46,743 nt of DNA from an uncultured Clostridium sp. (GCF_937920395.1 NZ_CALEVF010000063.1:1-46743); one strand, 5' to 3'; shown: positions 18,346-26,738, counted from the first letter of the stretch. Made by a program: numbers and translations. Notes: generated from the sequence alone by a model not told the origin.

Positions 18346-19038
18346 CTATTTTACTTTTTGTACAATACCATATTTAACTCCAAAAGTATCTACAGTAACT
18401 TTTTTCATCTTTTGATCTTTTTTAGGTTTATCATTACCATCTGTCTCTACAGATACTATTTTATCTACTGTTTCCATGCCCTTTGTAACCTTACCAAAAG
18501 AAGCGTACTTACCATCTAAACTCGAAGAAACATTATCAGAAGTAGCAACCACTATAAAAAATTGTGACCCAGCTGAATCTGGTGTTTCAGTTCTTGCCAT
18601 AGAAATTACTCCACGCACGTGTTTTAAATTGTTGCTAAAATTATTTTCACTAAACTCACCTTTTATTGCATAACCTGGTCCACCATTGCCTGTTCCTTTT
18701 GGGTCTCCGCCTTGTATCATAAACCCAGCCATTACTCTATGAAACTTTAATCCATTATAAAAACCACTATTAACTAAAGAAACAAAATTTCTAACAGTAT
18801 TAGGTGCAATTTCTGGATATAATTCTATTTTTATGGTTGAACTGTCTTCCATTACAATCGTAACCATTGGATTTTTATCATTAACTCCTTTTTCCGTAAC
18901 AATCTTTGTTTGTGTTTTGACCTCTTTAGTGGTTGTATCACTATTTTTCTGTGCAATATTCTCACATCCACTAGCGAAAACCACAAAAATCAATATAAAT
19001 AATATCATACTTTTCTTGAGTAATTTTATTGACTTCAT
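18346..19038 (-). CDS. Peptidyl-prolyl cis-trans isomerase, cyclophilin-type lipoprotein
   Basis: A 230-residue protein. The signal peptide ends in a lipobox FASGC with lipidated Cys25, then a Thr/Lys-rich linker, then a cyclophilin domain from about residue 58: IAPNTVRNFVSLVNSGFYNG, the catalytic Arg in FHRVMAGFMIQGGDP, GSQFFIV and the FGKV segment. It should act as a proline isomerase or chaperone on the outer membrane face. AAAAGGAG precedes the ATG. It is 62 bases downstream of manA without an obvious terminator between, so it may be read from the same mRNA. Confidence 0.94.
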   Translation of the reverse strand: MKSIKLLKKSMILFILIFVVFASGCENIAQKNSDTTTKEVKTQTKIVTEKGVNDKNPMVTIVMEDSSTIKIELYPEIAPNTVRNFVSLVNSGFYNGLKFHRVMAGFMIQGGDPKGTGNGGPGYAIKGEFSENNFSNNLKHVRGVISMARTETPDSAGSQFFIVVATSDNVSSSLDGKYASFGKVTKGMETVDKIVSVETDGNDKPKKDQKMKKVTVDTFGVKYGIVQKVK

Positions 19039-19100
19039 TATATAAACACTCCTTTTAATAACTCACAATACATCAATTATATTCTTCACTCTAAATTCTT

Positions 19101-19931
19101 TTATAGACTTGATTTAAGTAATCTCATATTTCCTTTAAGATTATATTCAGTTCCTTTTGATATGTAAATTGTTTCTTCCTCTTTTAAATTCATTTGCTTT
19201 TTATTAGCTTCTATTACTCCCTCACCACTTATTACTGTATAACTGTGGAAGTTTTCATTAACGATATCTATATAGTTACTTTTAACAATAACTTTTTCAA
19301 CTTTAAAATATGGAGTCTCGAGTTTTACAAAGTCCGCAATTCTTCCACCTTTATTTTTACCTTCATAATCTATAACGTCTAAGGATTTTTCAATATGTAC
19401 CTCTCTACCACGTCCCCAATCATGAAGCCTATACGTAATATTACTATTTTGCTGTACTTCAATGAGCTTTACACCAGCTTCTATAGCATGAACCGTGCCT
19501 GCTGGTATATAGATGAAATCCCCACTTTTAATATAAATACGCTCTAAATACTCTTCTAATTTACCCTCTTTTATAATTTGTCTTAACTTTTCTTTATTTA
19601 GGCCCTTCTTTATTCCTGATACTAAAGTTGCGCCCTCTTTTGCTTCCAGTATATACCAGCACTCTGTTTTTCCATTAGAATTTTCAACTCTTTTAGCATA
19701 ATCATCATTGGGATGTACTTGTACAGATAAAGTATCTTCCGCTTTTATAATTTTATTTAATATAGGAAAATTGTTACCACACCCTAAAATTTCAGATAAT
19801 TCTTTTCCTTTATAAATCCCCTCTTTTATTGTTGATTTCCCATCTTCATGACAAGAAAGCACCCATTTCTCCCAGCCCCATATTTTTTGACTTAAATATG
19901 GCTCTAATTTCAAAATCATTCCTTTTGACAT
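19101..19931 (-). CDS. manA: Mannose-6-phosphate isomerase, class I
   Basis: A 276-residue cupin-type phosphomannose isomerase of the short Firmicute form. Features in order: LSQKIWGWEKWVLS near the N-terminus, the zinc-site motif SVQVHPNDDYA, ECWYIL, then FIYIPAGTVHAIEAG and LIEVQQNSNITYRLHDWGR (shown in part), which complete the metal site. It interconverts mannose-6-P and fructose-6-P in the cytosol. The start is ATG 19931, with GGAGG 7 bases upstream. An in-frame extension of 34 codons upstream would overlap the preceding gene in another frame and lacks a site. It lies 37 bases after the 164-residue anchored protein gene. Confidence 0.95.
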   Translation of the reverse strand: MSKGMILKLEPYLSQKIWGWEKWVLSCHEDGKSTIKEGIYKGKELSEILGCGNNFPILNKIIKAEDTLSVQVHPNDDYAKRVENSNGKTECWYILEAKEGATLVSGIKKGLNKEKLRQIIKEGKLEEYLERIYIKSGDFIYIPAGTVHAIEAGVKLIEVQQNSNITYRLHDWGRGREVHIEKSLDVIDYEGKNKGGRIADFVKLETPYFKVEKVIVKSNYIDIVNENFHSYTVISGEGVIEANKKQMNLKEEETIYISKGTEYNLKGNMRLLKSSL

Positions 19932-19968
19932 TTTAATTCCTCCATCCATTCTTAATATATTATTTCTA

Positions 19969-20463
19969 TTAATTGTTTTTTCCCAGTTTAGTTGTAATGC
20001 TCTTTGCCTCGGCTCTAGTACTGCTTGGACCACAAATATTAAATTTACTATTATATTTACTGTCTACAGCGTCTAATTTTATAAGTATTTCATCGAAATT
20101 TTTTGATGAATTAACTGTTCCAGCTACTTCATATTGACTAGTTTTAGCATTTTTTGTTTCTATAAAAGCACTATATTCTACAGTTTTAAAAACATTATAC
20201 TTTGCCCATATTCTCTTTAGTACAACTTGTTTTTTTACACCATCCACTTCTATAGTTCCTATAAATACATAATTAAGAGATAAGTTTTTTTTTAATTTTC
20301 CATCAAGATTAATTTCTACTGCTTTATCGAGTTTATCATTTTCATCATACATGTATCCACTATAGACTCTATTAATGCTTACAGGTCTAAAATATACAAC
20401 GGATATTAAAATTATGCCAATAGTTGCAATTACTATTGATGCCTTTAAATTTGTTCTATCCAT
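19969..20463 (-). CDS. Anchored extracytoplasmic protein of unknown function
   Basis: A 164-residue protein with one N-terminal hydrophobic segment (LKASIVIATIGIILISVVYF) that acts as an uncleaved signal anchor, followed by a ~140-residue beta-rich extracytoplasmic domain (alternating strands such as LNYVFIGTIEVDGVKKQVVL). The ATG at 20463 has AGAGGTG about 7 bases upstream. It precedes manA by 37 bases and is probably co-transcribed with it. I do not recognise a named family, and nothing in it points to an enzyme. Confidence 0.8.
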   Translation of the reverse strand: MDRTNLKASIVIATIGIILISVVYFRPVSINRVYSGYMYDENDKLDKAVEINLDGKLKKNLSLNYVFIGTIEVDGVKKQVVLKRIWAKYNVFKTVEYSAFIETKNAKTSQYEVAGTVNSSKNFDEILIKLDAVDSKYNSKFNICGPSSTRAEAKSITTKLGKNN

Positions 20464-20567
20464 ATCTATCACCTCTATTTAATAATATTTTCCAATTATT
20501 TTAACTACATATAATATTATAAACTAAATTTTCTTATAGTGCATTATAATAAACTAAAGAAAATAGA

Positions 20568-20598
20568 AAGGTTAAACAATTATCAATTGTTTAACCTT
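20568..20598 (-). terminator. Factor-independent terminator after cysS
   Basis: AAGGTTAAACAATT (20568-20581) and AATTGTTTAACCTT (20585-20598) pair perfectly over 14 bases with a 3-base loop. On the - strand a T-rich tract follows. Confidence 0.9.
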
Positions 20599-20638
20599 CA
20601 AATTACTCACAAACATAAAATATAACTTAATTTATTTT

Positions 20639-22045
20639 TTATTTAGATTTCCAAGTTGTTCCTTCTTTAGAATCAAGAAGTTCAATATTCATAGCTATAA
20701 ATTCATCCCTTATCTCATCTGCTCTTGCCCAATTTTTACTAGCTCTTGCAGCATTTCTTTCAACAATAAGATTATTTATAAGTTCTTCATCTATATCCGT
20801 AGTTTCTTTTTCAATTGTCATAAGATTAAGTGAGAATATTTTATCAAAATCCTCTATAAGAATTGATTTTTCCTTATTATTAAGATCATTATCTTTTAAA
20901 ACATCAAAAAGTACAGTAAACGCATTTGCTATATTTAGATCATCACTGATAAATGATAAAAACTTTTCTTTATACGATACTATTTTCTCATCTCTAACTA
21001 TATCATTTTTATTGATGCCACTTAAAACAGGCGCAATTCTTTCTTTAAGTTTTTTATAACCATTTCTAGCATCATTCAAACTCTCAAAACTGAACACTAA
21101 CTGTTTTCTGTACTTAGATTGAAGACAGAAATATCTATAATCAAGAGGACTATATCCTTCTTTTTCAAGACTAGATATTGTTAAAAAATTTCCACTAGAC
21201 TTTGACATCTTACCACTATCAAGTACTAAAAACTCTCCATGCATCCAGTATTTTACCCATTTATGTCCAAGTACTCCTTCTGATTGAGCAACTTCATTAG
21301 TGTGATGTATAGCAATATGATCTATTCCTCCACAATGAATATCTAGATATTCACCAATATACTTAACAGACATAGTAGAACATTCTAAATGCCAACCTGG
21401 AAATCCTTTGCCCCATGGTGATTCCCATTGCATAATTTGATTTGAAAATTTAGAATTTGTAAACCACAATACGAAATCAAGCGGATTCTTTTTATTAGGA
21501 TCTACTTCTATTCTACTACCTGCTTCAAGTTCATCTAAACTAAGATGTGCAAGTTTTGCATAATCAGGAAATTTATCAATTTCAAAATATACATTTCCAT
21601 TAGAAACATAAGTATATCCTTTTTCTTCAAGTTTTTTTATAAATTCTATCATATCCGCAATATGCTCTGTAGCCCTACATACAATAGTAGGTCTTTTTAT
21701 ATTTAGTTTTTTACAATCTTCAAAAAAAGCATCTTCATAAAACTTAGCAATTTCCCATACAGTTTTATGTTCACGCTTTGCTCCTAATGCCATTTTATCT
21801 TGACCTTCATCCCCATCTGATTGTAAATGTCCAACGTCCGTAATGTTCATTACATGCTTAACTTTATAATTTGAATACTCTAATGATTTTTTTAATACGT
21901 CTTCAAAAATATACGTTCTCAAATTACCTATATGTGCATAATTGTAAACCGTAGGTCCACAAGTGTACATTCCAACCTTTCCTTCTACATAAGGTATAAA
22001 CTCTTCTTTACTTCTAGACAAGGTATTATAAACATTAAAACTCAC
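20639..22045 (-). CDS. cysS: Cysteinyl-tRNA synthetase
   Basis: A 468-residue class I aminoacyl-tRNA synthetase of normal length. It has the zinc ligand and HIGH-type motif region (MYTCGPTVYNYAHIGNLRTY), the second zinc ligands near LECSTMS and HHTNEVAQ, and the KMSKS loop GKMSKSSGNF. It charges tRNA-Cys in the cytosol. The start is taken as GTG 22045, which has AAGGAG 8 bases upstream; a GTG three codons earlier overlaps that site. No T-box is present upstream. Instead a promoter and a terminator-like hairpin lie in the 330-base leader (see separate entries). Confidence 0.96.
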   Translation of the reverse strand: MSFNVYNTLSRSKEEFIPYVEGKVGMYTCGPTVYNYAHIGNLRTYIFEDVLKKSLEYSNYKVKHVMNITDVGHLQSDGDEGQDKMALGAKREHKTVWEIAKFYEDAFFEDCKKLNIKRPTIVCRATEHIADMIEFIKKLEEKGYTYVSNGNVYFEIDKFPDYAKLAHLSLDELEAGSRIEVDPNKKNPLDFVLWFTNSKFSNQIMQWESPWGKGFPGWHLECSTMSVKYIGEYLDIHCGGIDHIAIHHTNEVAQSEGVLGHKWVKYWMHGEFLVLDSGKMSKSSGNFLTISSLEKEGYSPLDYRYFCLQSKYRKQLVFSFESLNDARNGYKKLKERIAPVLSGINKNDIVRDEKIVSYKEKFLSFISDDLNIANAFTVLFDVLKDNDLNNKEKSILIEDFDKIFSLNLMTIEKETTDIDEELINNLIVERNAARASKNWARADEIRDEFIAMNIELLDSKEGTTWKSK

Positions 22046-22132
22046 TTCATTCACTCCTTCTTAAATAATACAATAATATCTAAGGCTTTGCAAAAACTAT
22101 TAATATCATAATCTTTGCATTTAAAAATATAA

Positions 22133-22157
22133 AAAGCTACAGACATGCTGCAGCTTT
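22133..22157 (-). terminator. Terminator-like hairpin 90 bases upstream of cysS
   Basis: In the - sense AAAGCTGCAG and CTGTAGCTTT pair over 10 bases (one G-U) around a 5-base loop and are followed by TTTTTATATTTTT. It lies between the promoter at 22216-22243 and cysS. It could be an attenuator of cysS or the end of a short RNA of about 85-90 bases. Confidence 0.75.
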
Positions 22158-22215
22158 AGACTTCACAGTATAAACGTAATATTAATTATTGACTCCAAAA
22201 TAGTCATATATATAA

Positions 22216-22243
22216 ATTCTAACATAGTATTAAGATAATGCAA
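22216..22243 (-). promoter_or_regulatory. Sigma-A-type promoter upstream of cysS
   Basis: On the - strand, TTGCAT (22238-22243) and TAGAAT (22216-22221) are separated by 16 bases. The predicted start is near 22209, giving a leader that meets the hairpin at 22133-22157 before cysS. Confidence 0.5.
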
Positions 22244-22335
22244 TAAATAATCTTATATTTTTTAGAAAGTCGTTGGATTTTTATATACAAATAAGTTTGT
22301 TAAATTACCTTTTATTGTATAATACCCTATAAAAT

Positions 22336-22366
22336 TAAAAAAACACATAAACAAAATGTTTATATG
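22336..22366 (-). terminator. Terminator after the 43-aa gene
   Basis: In the - sense CATATAAACA and TGTTTATGTG pair over 10 bases (one G-U) with a 3-base loop, followed by a run of T. It starts 12 bases after the stop of the 43-residue gene. Confidence 0.85.
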
Positions 22367-22377
22367 CTCTAATGCTC

Positions 22378-22509
22378 TTACTTTTTATCAGCAGATTGTT
22401 TTTTATTTGTAGCATTTTGGTTTTTTGCAGTTTCGCGAGTAATAGGAGTATTATAATTACTCTTTACTAATCTAGAAAACTTATTATCCGGTTGACTATC
22501 TTTAGGCAT
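22378..22509 (-). CDS. 43-residue hydrophilic protein, function unknown
   Basis: A short gene with its own ribosome site (AAAAGGGAG, 8 bases before the ATG) and its own terminator, with another terminator just upstream, so it is an independent unit. The product begins MPKDSQPDNKFSRLVKS and ends QSADKK. It is rich in Lys, Asn, Thr and Ser, has no cysteine, and lacks any hydrophobic segment. The composition resembles small basic spore or stress proteins, but I see no signature of a known acid-soluble spore protein family. It is too short for routine gene calling and may be missed in annotations. Confidence 0.7.
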   Translation of the reverse strand: MPKDSQPDNKFSRLVKSNYNTPITRETAKNQNATNKKQSADKK

Positions 22510-22636
22510 AAAAACATCTCCCTTTTGTATTGTTATTTATAGGGTTTACTGTTTTTTAAAAAATATTCACTAAGTTAACTTTAACAATTCTTTTTAGAAG
22601 TCTTTTATTAAAAACTTTATATTATTAAAAATACAA

Positions 22637-22666
22637 AAGGCCAATCTAATATCATAGATTGACCTT
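22637..22666 (-). terminator. Terminator after the 109-aa membrane protein gene
   Basis: Arms AAGGCCAATCTA (22637-22648) and TAGATTGACCTT (22655-22666) pair over 12 bases with one mismatch or wobble. On the - strand TTTTGTATTTTT follows. Confidence 0.85.
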
Positions 22667-22708
22667 CTAAATATAGTTTATAATATTATTTTTTTCATTA
22701 TATGTGAC

Positions 22709-23038
22709 TTATACTACCTTTTTATAATCTACATCAATAATAACACTGTCCTCATAATTAATATCAGTGGTATTGGTTATATCTGTATCACTACTGAAAA
22801 CATTATCTTTTGGGGTAGATTTATTTTTTATATTTGATTTAGAAATAAACTTCTTAAAACCTTTTATTAGTTTTAAACTATACCATACTAAAGCTCCGAA
22901 AACTGCAATAACTAATAAGGCTCTAATAACAAATATAGCTATATAAGGTATTGTTATTGCTAAAACAATAAAACCACCTATTGTTAAAGCTGATTTAAAT
23001 AACTTTGAAATTACATTTTTACCCTTTGTATATTCCAT
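22709..23038 (-). CDS. Small membrane protein of unknown function
   Basis: A 109-residue protein with two adjacent hydrophobic segments (about residues 16-34 and 36-56, within IGGFIVLAITIPYIAIFVIR and LLVIAVFGALVWYSLKLI), then a Lys-rich patch and an acidic, Thr/Asn/Asp-rich cytosolic tail (SSDTDITNTTDINYEDS). AGAAGG lies about 11 bases before the ATG. It forms a single-gene unit with its own terminator. I recognise no family; topology suggests a hairpin membrane anchor with a soluble tail. Confidence 0.75.
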   Translation of the reverse strand: MEYTKGKNVISKLFKSALTIGGFIVLAITIPYIAIFVIRALLVIAVFGALVWYSLKLIKGFKKFISKSNIKNKSTPKDNVFSSDTDITNTTDINYEDSVIIDVDYKKVV

Positions 23039-23190
23039 AATAACATTAGCCTTCTTTCATTTCATACGACTTACTATATGATAATATAATTATAACATAT
23101 ATATAGATTCATATATTAATTATTCCTTAAGAAAGAATGAATAATTTATTAAATAATTTGTTAAATATGTTAATTTTATTTACATATCAA

Positions 23191-23931
23191 CTATAAGAAT
23201 CCTCCATCTATCGTTATTACTTGTCCCGTAATATATTTTGAGTTTTCACTTGCTAAAAACGTTACGAGCATACCAACATCTGAAATTTCTCCAAATTTCA
23301 TCATAGGTATTTCATCTATTAAAGTTGCACGTTCATCTTTAGTTAACCACTTATTCATTTCTGTATCTATAACTCCCGGTGCAATAGCATTTACTCTAAT
23401 ATTAGAGGGTGCAAGTTCCTTAGCTAATGCCTTTGTAAAAGCGTTAACCGCTCCCTTAGATGCAGAGTAAATCACCTCACAAGAAGCACCAACCTCTCCC
23501 CACATTGAAGAGATATTAATTATGCTACCTTTTTTTTGTTTTATCATCTCTTTTATGGCATTATGTGAGCAATTAATAGTTCCCTTTAAATTTACATCTA
23601 AAATATTATTCCATAAGCTAGGCTCCTGATCCATAAATAACCCAACCTTCGACATTCCTGCATTATTTATTAAAATATCTATTTTTCCTAATTTTTCAAC
23701 AGTAGTTTTTATCATCTGCTTTGCAAACTCATAATTACTTACATCACCTTTAATCATTAATGCATAAGCTCCGAGTTCTCTAATTTCTCTATAGGTTTTT
23801 TCAGCCTCTTCATCGTTACTTTTATAATTTATCACAAGGCAGCATCCATTTTTTGCAAGTTCCATAGCAATTCCTTTTCCTATTCCTCTAGATGCTCCTG
23901 TCACTATTGCAACTTTTCCTTTTAAACTCAT
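23191..23931 (-). CDS. Short-chain dehydrogenase/reductase (FabG-like; possible EF-P 5-aminopentanone reductase)
   Basis: A 246-residue classical SDR. It has the NAD(P) motif TGASRGIGKG near residue 11, NNAGMS near 88, the catalytic Ser in NISSM, the YxxxK pair in YSASK near 153, and the C-terminal ITGQVITIDGG. The general fold fits 3-oxoacyl-ACP reductase, but the GASCEVIYS stretch before the catalytic Tyr resembles what I recall of YmfI, which reduces the 5-aminopentanone group on elongation factor P. GGGGG lies 7 bases before the ATG. It is a single-gene unit with no fatty-acid genes nearby, which argues mildly against a FabG role. The precise substrate is inference. Confidence 0.88.
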   Translation of the reverse strand: MSLKGKVAIVTGASRGIGKGIAMELAKNGCCLVINYKSNDEEAEKTYREIRELGAYALMIKGDVSNYEFAKQMIKTTVEKLGKIDILINNAGMSKVGLFMDQEPSLWNNILDVNLKGTINCSHNAIKEMIKQKKGSIINISSMWGEVGASCEVIYSASKGAVNAFTKALAKELAPSNIRVNAIAPGVIDTEMNKWLTKDERATLIDEIPMMKFGEISDVGMLVTFLASENSKYITGQVITIDGGFL

Positions 23932-24231
23932 AATATTGCCCCCATCTTAAATTGTTTTTATATTTTTACACAATTTTATAATAATGTTTTAACTCATATA
24001 TATTTATTATCATATTATTAAATATATTTTGCAACTATAAATTTAAAAAATGTTCCTAAGCTTTACTTAATATTAATTCCAAAATTGTAAACTGTAGAAT
24101 TTAGCTATAATACCCTTTTATAATATATAAATTATGTTATAATTATAGGTGAATTATTAAATAAAATACAATTTGTAATGCTTTTCTTAACACACTAAAT
24201 AAATCATATGATAATTAAAGGGGACAAAAAA

Positions 24232-24723
24232 ATGGATAATTTTTATGAGCAACTAGTGACGACATCTAAAACAACCGCTTACAAAATAGTAAGCAAATCA
24301 ACCTATGTACTTGGATTAATTGGATTCATATTTGCTAGTGTAAATATGATTTTTGCTATCTTATTAATTGCTTTGGCTGTAGCATGTTATTTTTACAAAT
24401 CAAAATTATATGTAGAATATGAGTATCAATTTACAAATGGTGAAATTGATGTAGAAAAGATATTAGAAATGAAAAAGAGAAAAAAAGTCACTACTTTTAA
24501 TATAAAAGAGGTAGACCTTTTAGCCCTTAATGATAGTGCTATTGTAAAAGATTATTCAAATAAACCTGCTTCAATAGTAAAATGTTATCCTACAACGGCA
24601 AAAGGACCAATATATGTTGCAATGGTTACCGAAGGAAAAGATAAAATGCAATTGCTATTTATGCCAGATGAAAAATTTATTAATCATTGTTTTAAATATA
24701 ATCCAAGAGCAGTAAAAAAATAG
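24232..24723 (+). CDS. DUF6106-type membrane protein
   Basis: A 163-residue protein. The N-terminal ~65 residues include two close membrane helices (STYVLGLIGFIFASVNMIF and AILLIALAVACYFYKS), followed by a ~100-residue cytosolic beta-rich domain (YVEYEYQFTNGEIDVEKILEM). This matches the clostridial DUF6106 pattern as I recall it, without known function. The ATG at 24232 has AAGGGGA upstream; an ATG eight codons earlier lacks a site. It is followed 51 bases later by an anchored unknown protein and is probably the first gene of a two-gene operon ending at 25417-25469. Confidence 0.8.
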   Translation: MDNFYEQLVTTSKTTAYKIVSKSTYVLGLIGFIFASVNMIFAILLIALAVACYFYKSKLYVEYEYQFTNGEIDVEKILEMKKRKKVTTFNIKEVDLLALNDSAIVKDYSNKPASIVKCYPTTAKGPIYVAMVTEGKDKMQLLFMPDEKFINHCFKYNPRAVKK

Positions 24724-24774
24724 CATAAAATATTCTTGGGTTACATAGAAATTTAAATAAAAAGGATGGAGATT

Positions 24775-25413
24775 ATGCATGATTTAAAAGGTATGAGCAA
24801 GCAAAAGAAAGCTGAATATATCTGGGAGTATTACAAGTTGCATATTGTTGGTACTTTAGTTGCTTTATGTATAATAATTTCTATTATACATGGTCAAATA
24901 ACAAAGCCAAATTATGTATTTACTCTAACAATGCTTTCAAGCATTGTAGATACTAATAAGACAAATACTCTAGAGTCTCAACTAACAAAAATTGTTGTTA
25001 AAGATGGAAGTACTAAAAACCAGGCTATCGTAAGGACTATGCCCCTTGATGGTTCAAAAATCACAGATACTCAAATGGCAAACCAATATATGCAAAAATT
25101 TATTGCTGAAATATCCGTTGGAGAACTTGATATTGTAGTTTTAAATAAAACCATGTTTGAAAAATTTGCTAAAGAAGATATGTTTTTAAGATTAGATAAT
25201 ATAAGTGGACTAACCTTAGGTTCTTTAAAAGGTGAAAAACTTCATGCTATCGGAAGTAATAAAAAAAATGTTGTGTATGGAATAGACATCAAAGATGACG
25301 TTATATTAAAAAAAATGGGGCTTACTACAAAAGATATGGTAATTGGAATTATTGCGTCAACTAAACAAAAGGACAATTCACTTTTAGTACTTAAATGGTT
25401 GTTAAACAAATAA
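24775..25413 (+). CDS. Anchored protein of unknown function
   Basis: A 212-residue protein. The N-terminus is hydrophilic with a Lys-rich stretch (MHDLKGMSKQKKAEYIWEYY), then one membrane helix (LHIVGTLVALCIIISII), then a ~165-residue extracytoplasmic domain. That domain has alternating strands and helices, including GELDIVVLNKTMFEKFA, vaguely like one lobe of a periplasmic binding fold. The start is put at 24775, with AAGGA 8-9 bases upstream; an ATG three codons earlier abuts the site. It is co-transcribed with the DUF6106 gene and ends at a strong terminator. No family is assigned. Confidence 0.78.
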   Translation: MHDLKGMSKQKKAEYIWEYYKLHIVGTLVALCIIISIIHGQITKPNYVFTLTMLSSIVDTNKTNTLESQLTKIVVKDGSTKNQAIVRTMPLDGSKITDTQMANQYMQKFIAEISVGELDIVVLNKTMFEKFAKEDMFLRLDNISGLTLGSLKGEKLHAIGSNKKNVVYGIDIKDDVILKKMGLTTKDMVIGIIASTKQKDNSLLVLKWLLNK

Positions 25414-25416
25414 ATT

Positions 25417-25469
25417 AAAAAGCCTGCGCAGCAAGGAAAAGTATCTTTAACTTGCTACGCAGGCTTTTT
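25417..25469 (+). terminator. Terminator after the DUF6106 operon
   Basis: 19-base arms (25417-25435 and 25451-25469), cores AGCCTGCG and CGCAGGCT, pair with one mismatch around a 15-base loop, followed by T residues. It is notably GC-rich for this genome. Confidence 0.9.
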
Positions 25470-25725
25470 TAGTATAGTACCTTTTTAATCATCTTACTTT
25501 AACTTTTCTAAAGCATTTATCATTTTATATAAATACAATATTTTATGGTAAAATTACAATTTATTATGTTAATATGTAGAAAGCACCAAAATCTATTTGT
25601 CTTTTTTATAACTTCTACCTATTTGCATTTCACTCTATTTATGTTACATTTTAATTGACTACAAAATAATTTAATTATTATAATAATTTACATAAATGCA
25701 TTTTAAAATGCAGTTGGAGGGAAAA

Positions 25726-26442
25726 ATGGCTAAATCAAAAAGAGAATTTGGTGAGGGACCTTTATACACAATAACTAATTATATATTTTGGTTTCTCCTA
25801 GGCAATTTATATTTTCTGCTTCTTAATATTCCACTAGTTCTTATGTTAATTATACTTTTTTCTAATGGAACAAATAAAATTCCACAAGGTTTTACTTCTA
25901 TTTTAGTTATATGTTGTATCCCCATAGCACCTGCAGCAACAGCTCTATTTAGTGTGATGGGCAAAATTATACGTGAAAAAGATGTAAGTATTACAAAAGA
26001 TTATTTTAAAGCTTATAAAACCAACTTTATTCAATCTTTATTTTTTGGGGCATTAGAAATAATGTTAATCTGCATCCTCTCTATTGATATTAAATATTTT
26101 ATTGCAAGTGCTTATCCAAGAGTATTAACAGTTTCAGTTTTTGTCATAATAGTTTTTGTTTTTTCAGTGAATCTGTATATATTCCCAATTATTTCAAGAT
26201 TTTATTTGGGCTGGAAAGATATTCTCAAAACTGCTATGTACTATACTATTCGGAAATTTAATATTACACTTTTATGTCTTTCAAGCTTTTTTATTGTAGG
26301 ATTTGTATTCTTTAAAGTTACAACCTTTGTATTGCTATTTATATCAAGTATTGTTTGTTATTTAATAATGTACTATCAAAAAAATATATTATTAGAAATT
26401 GAAAATAAAATAAAACAAGATGTTGATAAATCTCAGATATAA
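25726..26442 (+). CDS. DUF624 (YesL-like) membrane protein
   Basis: A 238-residue membrane protein with about five or six helices. The N-terminal GPLYTITNYIFWFLLGNLYFL region and IPLAPAATAL-like loop (here CCIPIAPAATALFSVMGKIIREKD) match the DUF624/YesL family, where the proline-rich loop leads into TKDYFKAYKTNF. DUF624 proteins are common beside sugar ABC transporters, but none is here. The ATG at 25726 has GGAGGG about 5 bases upstream; an upstream in-frame ATG lacks a site. It is a single unit bounded by terminators on both sides. The role is unknown. Confidence 0.85.
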   Translation: MAKSKREFGEGPLYTITNYIFWFLLGNLYFLLLNIPLVLMLIILFSNGTNKIPQGFTSILVICCIPIAPAATALFSVMGKIIREKDVSITKDYFKAYKTNFIQSLFFGALEIMLICILSIDIKYFIASAYPRVLTVSVFVIIVFVFSVNLYIFPIISRFYLGWKDILKTAMYYTIRKFNITLLCLSSFFIVGFVFFKVTTFVLLFISSIVCYLIMYYQKNILLEIENKIKQDVDKSQI

Positions 26443-26460
26443 AACATTTATTTTTAAAAT

Positions 26461-26506
26461 AGGGTAGTTCATTACTAATTAATAATGAACTACCCTACAA
26501 TTTTTA
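26461..26506 (+). terminator. Terminator after the DUF624 gene
   Basis: Perfect 14-base arms AGGGTAGTTCATTA (26461-26474) and TAATGAACTACCCT (26483-26496) with an 8-base loop, followed by ACAATTTTT. Confidence 0.9.
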
Positions 26507-26721
26507 AATCACATTACTTAACATTTAACTTTATTCATTAATTATACTACTATTTTAATCAAGTTCCTTCATATATATATTGGTTTGTGATAAAATATAT
26601 AAGATAGGTCGATTGTGTCATATACTTATATGATCATTTATAATATAAAGAATTATACTTTTATATTAATTGAAAATTTAATCAGTAATTTTATTCCAAT
26701 GATAGCAATTATAACTTTTAT

Positions 26722-26738
26722 TGGAAACGTTTATAATA
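26722..26738 (+). promoter_or_regulatory. Possible promoter and cre-like (CcpA) site upstream of tkt
   Basis: TGGAAACGTTTATA (26722-26735) matches the catabolite-responsive element consensus TGWAANCGNTNWCA except at two positions. It overlaps a perfect TATAAT at 26733-26738, whose -35 region TTATAA lies 17 bases upstream. This would place carbon control over the promoter of the transketolase gene. The rest of the 450-base gap (26507-26953) is AT-rich with nothing else I can name. Confidence 0.35.

Noticed and set aside
22046..22377. T-box upstream of cysS
   Set aside because: The GGGTGG-type T-box core is absent on the - strand of this leader; only a promoter and a simple terminator-like hairpin are visible.
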